64,000 nucleotides of DNA from Bartonella alsatica. GTDB taxonomy: Bacteria > Pseudomonadota > Alphaproteobacteria > Rhizobiales > Rhizobiaceae. Positions 60,670 through 64,000 of the stretch are shown piece after piece (the first letter of the stretch is position 1; each line of letters starts with the position of its first letter). The translations under genes and the position numbers were made by a program. The notes below the pieces were generated by a model. That model worked only from the letters and a program-made list of their open reading frames with translations. It did no database searches and was not told the DNA's origin. The DNA is taken from positions 1,218,001-1,282,000 of the forward strand of contig NZ_CP058235.1 of assembly GCF_013388295.1 (NCBI RefSeq), given 5' to 3'.

Positions 60670-61987
60670 GTGTCATACCTTCAATTAATAATGTTGGAGC
60701 GGTTGTACCATAACGTCGATCAATATCGTTCGCAGGTGTTAAGTGTGCTAACATATGAAGTAAATTAGAACCTAGTGTTATTTCACTTACTGGATAAGCA
60801 ATTTCGCCGTTTTCAATCCAAAAACCAGCAGCACCACGACTATATTGGCCCGTAACAAAATCAATACCATGCCCAAATAATTCTGTAACATAAAAACCAT
60901 TTTGCAAATCTTTTATCATATCATGAGGCGATATTAAACCCGGTTCAATAGCAAAATTGGTACTCATTGGTTGAATCGATGACGCTGAACGGACACCATG
61001 ACCATTAGTTTTCAGTCCCAATTCACGCGCTGAAGATGATGAAAGGAGCCAGTTTTTTAAAATACCATTTTCAATAATATTTAATGTTTGTCCTTCTACT
61101 CCCTCTTCATCGAAAGGACGAGAAGCAATTCCACGCAATCGCAAAGGTTGATCAGTTACATTAACATCTGGTTTCATCACTGCTTTTCCCAAGAGATTTT
61201 GTAAAAGGCTTGTTTTGCGTGCCACGGATGCTCCATTCACCATCGATGCGATATGCCCGGCGATTCCACGAGCTGTACGCGGATCAAAAATAACATCTAC
61301 AACTCCTGTAGCAGCACGAACTGCTCCCAAACGTCGAACTGCACCAATACCCGCCTTTCTTCCAACAATTTCTGCTGCTTCCAAATCAGAAAAATGTAAG
61401 GCAGTTGTATAATCATAATCTCGTTCCATTTCTGTGCCCTCACCAGCAAGGGCACTGCAAGAACGAGAAAAACAACTGGAGTGATAAGTTCCACAAAAAC
61501 CATCGCTGGTTACAAGAACAAATCCGCTATGACCATAAGCTGTCGTGGCTCCACCAGAGTTGCTCACTCCTTTAACATCAAGAGCTGCTGCTTCCATTTT
61601 TAAAGCATCTTCTGTGAGAAAATGACTAGGTGGAATAAAATCATCAAAAAGATCAAGATCTTTAGGTTGTGTAACTAAAGCTTCTTTATCTGCCAAACCT
61701 TCAAATAAACTGTCAGGAGAAGCTTTCGCCATCATAACAGCATGTTCTGCAAGTTCTTGAGGATAAGACGCTAAATTCGCAGAAACACTTGCCACTTTTT
61801 TGCCGACAAAAACTCTTAATGTAAAATCATTGCTTTCTGAGGCTTCTGTCGATTCGACTTTCCCAAAACGAACTGATACGCTGGTAGAATGTGTGCGAAC
61901 AATAACAGCATCAGCAGCATTTGCCCCAGAACGCTTTGCCGATTCAATCAATGAAGAGGCTTTATCAATCTGGTTCTTTTCAGTCAT
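60656..61987 (-). CDS. pmbA: TldD/PmbA family protein (TldE), metalloprotease partner
   Basis: The 443-residue protein matches PmbA/TldE: VRFGKVESTEASESNDFTLR, RKAGIGAVRRLGAVRAATG, FDPRTARGIAGHIASM, GVEGQTLNIIENGILKNWLL and TELFGHGIDFVTGQYSRGAA. TldD/TldE degrade or process small peptides, including microcin B17 and CcdA in E. coli. No HExxxH is seen, as expected for the E subunit. I chose ATG 61987, six bases after AAGGAG; an adjacent ATG at 61990 is possible. Confidence 0.93.
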   Translation of the reverse strand: MTEKNQIDKASSLIESAKRSGANAADAVIVRTHSTSVSVRFGKVESTEASESNDFTLRVFVGKKVASVSANLASYPQELAEHAVMMAKASPDSLFEGLADKEALVTQPKDLDLFDDFIPPSHFLTEDALKMEAAALDVKGVSNSGGATTAYGHSGFVLVTSDGFCGTYHSSCFSRSCSALAGEGTEMERDYDYTTALHFSDLEAAEIVGRKAGIGAVRRLGAVRAATGVVDVIFDPRTARGIAGHIASMVNGASVARKTSLLQNLLGKAVMKPDVNVTDQPLRLRGIASRPFDEEGVEGQTLNIIENGILKNWLLSSSSARELGLKTNGHGVRSASSIQPMSTNFAIEPGLISPHDMIKDLQNGFYVTELFGHGIDFVTGQYSRGAAGFWIENGEIAYPVSEITLGSNLLHMLAHLTPANDIDRRYGTTAPTLLIEGMTLAGK

Positions 61988-62017
61988 CATGGACTCCTTT
62001 AAACATTGATCATTCAT

Positions 62018-63157
62018 ATGGGTAGCAATTTGGAAAGTTTATACAAAATATAACTTTTGTATATACATAGATAGAAAAGTATGCATTATTAAAGCATTCT
62101 TTTTCTTTTAACGAATTGAGCAATTTCTTTTTTAACTTCTTTTTAAAAAGGTGCAATATATTATTAATTTTTTGGCTTCAATCATTCGAATTCACTGTAT
62201 GCCATTGCACAAGCTAAACCCGCGTTTATAATTAAACAAACAAGCAACCACGCAATGATACTGTGACTTTAACGTCAAATTTTCAAGCGTTCCAATAATT
62301 GGAAAATATTCTAAACCACATGCCTTTTAGTCATTAAGCACTAAATTGATTTTCATGTTATCTCCTCTATAGTATTCTTTAGTTCTTACGCAAGCGTAAG
62401 GAAAAACCTCTATAATACTCCTTCTTTAACATTTATGTGCTCTCTTCTCATGAATGCAATAATTTGGTGAATAAAACACAAAACATAGAAAGTACAAAAG
62501 ATAACTGCGTTCATTATGATTTACTCAGAAAAGTAGTCATAAGTTTCTTTTACTCTGTATGCAGATGTCAATACAGACTCTCTGTTTCATGGCTATCTAA
62601 ATAAGTTATCATCATGCACTCTTTTTCGGTGTTACAAAGTACAAAAGACAGCATTTTGCCTTTTTTATGCATCGTAGTTAATCGGCTATTATGTTATTAA
62701 TTAAAAAAGCCTGATCGATTTTCTCTATATCTATCCTTGGATTTAGTTTCGAAATCAGAATGCTGTTTCAATTAATTCTGGAAGAATGATAGTTCATAAT
62801 CTCTTAAACGAGTACAGAGGTATTTGCCAATAACGAAATATCTTTGCACATAAAATAAGCTTTTTGAATAAATACATTCAATGAAATCTAGTCAATTTTT
62901 ATAAAATAGATATTGCACTTATTTTATTATAGAAGCTTTAGTATAGAATCGATTGTACACAATGGTCTGATTAGATTTAAACAGATAAAAAAGTACTCTT
63001 TGGAATGGGATTATAAAATTCCTATGGTTCAAAGACTCAATTCTCACGTGGGCTATAATAACTTACACCATATTCTTTTGAAAAAATATCAATTTTCTTC
63101 AATAAATTGAGCATTACTACGAGATAGTTTTATTTCCAGAATGAGGGAGGGAAGGGT
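62018..63157. other. Non-coding stretch bordering the phage remnant
   Basis: About 1.1 kb between pmbA and the first phage-like frame. Very AT-rich. I find no integrase, tRNA or clear attachment repeat. An open frame at 62913-63110 has no recognisable domain. Confidence 0.5.
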
Positions 63158-63596
63158 ATGAGTGAGAGATTCTTTGCTAATGTTAGGAGCACATTAATTC
63201 TATGTGGACTGGTTGAATTTTCAATCCTTTGAGAAAGAGTTTTTTGCCTCATGGGTTTCCATGGAGCGTTTTGGCAGGTTCCCCAGTTTACAATTTACTG
63301 GTTATGGCAATGACCCTAAAATCATCCGTAGGGTTTGGTTTCCGGAAGAATTTAGGGATCGGGTTTTTAATGCTATCACCACAACTATTCGAAGAGCAAA
63401 GCCCATTCAGATGCTTCATTGGATCAATGATAGAACCTATAGTGCTATTCTCTATAGTCTCATAGTGATCACCACTATTAGTAAAGACCACGACTTTATC
63501 AGTCGCTCTGGTCAATCCCAGCGTATCCGCTATTCCATCAGTTTTTGTCCTTTTTTGACGGCGGAAAACCGCAAGAACAATATCAGGTGGGAATAA
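63158..63596 (+). pseudogene. P2 GpU-like phage tail protein, frameshifted
   Basis: A well-placed start (ATG 63158, GGAGGGAAGG upstream) gives only 24 codons. The body continues in another frame from about 63204: WLNFQSFEKEF, ERFGRFPSLQFTGYGND, IIRRVWFPEEFRD, AKPIQMLHWINDRTYSAILY, ITTISKDHDFISRSGQSQRI. These segments follow the GpU tail-protein pattern (a W..P..FGG-like core and a final strand). Near 63545 the better match (FFDGGKPQEQYQVG) moves to a third frame, so at least two frameshifts are likely. Confidence 0.7.
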
Positions 63597-63601
63597 ACTC
63601 C

Positions 63602-63856
63602 ATGAAGATACCAGAAAAGCATGTTTTTGTAGAATTAGAGGATTTGAGTTTCGATCTCGTCTGCTTTCAATATGCTATGGCTATGTTAAGGGACTGCAGA
63701 CAAATTGGGGGACTGGATGGTTATTTAGAAGCTACGTTGGAAGCCAATCCAGAGATTGCCAAATGTGGAGCTCTTTTATTACAGAGCTTAAAAGTCATTC
63801 TGCCTGAATTTGTGATGTATGAAAAGAACAATGTGGGCAAGCGGCTATGGGATTAA
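63602..63856 (+). CDS. P2 GpX-like phage tail protein
   Basis: An 84-residue protein. The second half (GGLDGYLEATLEANPEIAK, CGALLLQSLKVILPE, KRLWD) follows the pattern of P2 GpX (a LysM-like small tail protein with ...VLAANPGLAELGAVLPHG...ELP...LWE). It may be intact, but lies between two broken genes. The order U-X-D matches many P2-like prophages. Confidence 0.7.
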   Translation: MKIPEKHVFVELEDLSFDLVCFQYAMAMLRDCRQIGGLDGYLEATLEANPEIAKCGALLLQSLKVILPEFVMYEKNNVGKRLWD

Positions 63857-64000
63857 TGCGCACGCATTCCTTTATTGAAGTGAGAGTAGGAGATAAGCTT
63901 GTTCATGAAGTTTTTTATCAATGTTTTTAATGGCTACCATCACTGATCATGCTGGCAATGAAGTTGATACATTTGAAGCAGAACTTGATGATAGTGGTAA
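63847..64000 (+). pseudogene. P2 GpD-like late control protein, 5' part, frameshifted and cut by window end
   Basis: The first frame (ATG 63847) reads MGLMRTHSFIEVRVGDKLVH then EVFYQCF and stops at 63930. The next frame takes over at an ATG on the same stop and reads MATITDHAGNEVDTFEAELD then DSG to the edge. Joined, this matches the GpD N-terminus (...DGKDIT..L..RL.SLSVTDERGQEADTLEIELDD). A single frameshift separates the parts. Confidence 0.7.

Noticed and set aside
62913-63110. 65-codon open frame before the phage remnant
   Set aside because: No recognisable family and no clear ribosome binding site; composition follows the AT-rich background.
1-64000. CRISPR arrays, insertion sequences and complete tRNA genes
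   Set aside because: No regularly spaced repeats, transposase frames or full cloverleaf sequences were seen by reading; a dedicated tRNA or CRISPR search could not be run.

Overview
The window is chromosomal DNA of an AT-rich alphaproteobacterium of the order Hyphomicrobiales, almost certainly a Bartonella. The signs are a cluster of haemin-binding/Omp25-like porin genes next to ileS, rhizobial-type gene order at many loci (nusA-rimP; trmB-metK-XRE-lnt-corC-ybeY-phoH-miaB-rimI-tsaB; dnaX-ebfC-recR; lpxK-waaA-DUF4170-IMPase-pmbA), many long non-coding stretches, and several decaying genes. The species cannot be fixed from the sequence alone.

Layout. 1-11.4 kb (minus strand): translation, tRNA/rRNA modification and envelope housekeeping genes, starting inside nusA. 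12-19.5 kb (minus strand): a YeiH-type membrane protein, recR-ebfC-dnaX, the 4.5S SRP RNA, a 1.5 kb gene-poor stretch, then pheA-kdsB. 19.6-23.3 kb (plus strand): a membrane cytochrome c, then a compact microcin C-like locus. 24-31.3 kb: a MoeB/ThiF protein, glutathione synthetase and a complete pstSCAB-phoU operon. 31.9-37.1 kb: a SleB-like hydrolase, M29 and M20 peptidases, mutM and an RNase D-like exonuclease. 37.7-42.3 kb: haemin-binding protein paralogues (three intact, one decayed) sharing a leader element and similar terminators. 42.5-48.9 kb: ileS, a lipoprotein, tadA, a pseudouridine synthase and rsmD. 49.4-50.6 kb: a transketolase pseudogene. 50.7-62 kb: an FMN-dependent lactate dehydrogenase, dCTP deaminase, mutL, LPS genes (lpxK, waaA), a CysQ/IMPase-like phosphatase and pmbA. 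63.1-64 kb: decaying P2-like phage tail genes (U-X-D order) running off the right edge.

The most interesting item is at 20.9-23.3 kb. A seven-codon gene with a good ribosome binding site encodes MDHIGFN, ending in Asn as E. coli MccA (MRTGNAN) does. A stem-loop follows, then an MccB-type ThiF-fold adenylyltransferase with two CxxC zinc motifs, then an MFS exporter that overlaps it. Together these look like a minimal mccABC operon for a peptidyl-adenylate Trojan-horse antibiotic. No mccD, mccE or mccF homologue is present beside it. A nine-G tract lies in the mccB ribosome binding site.
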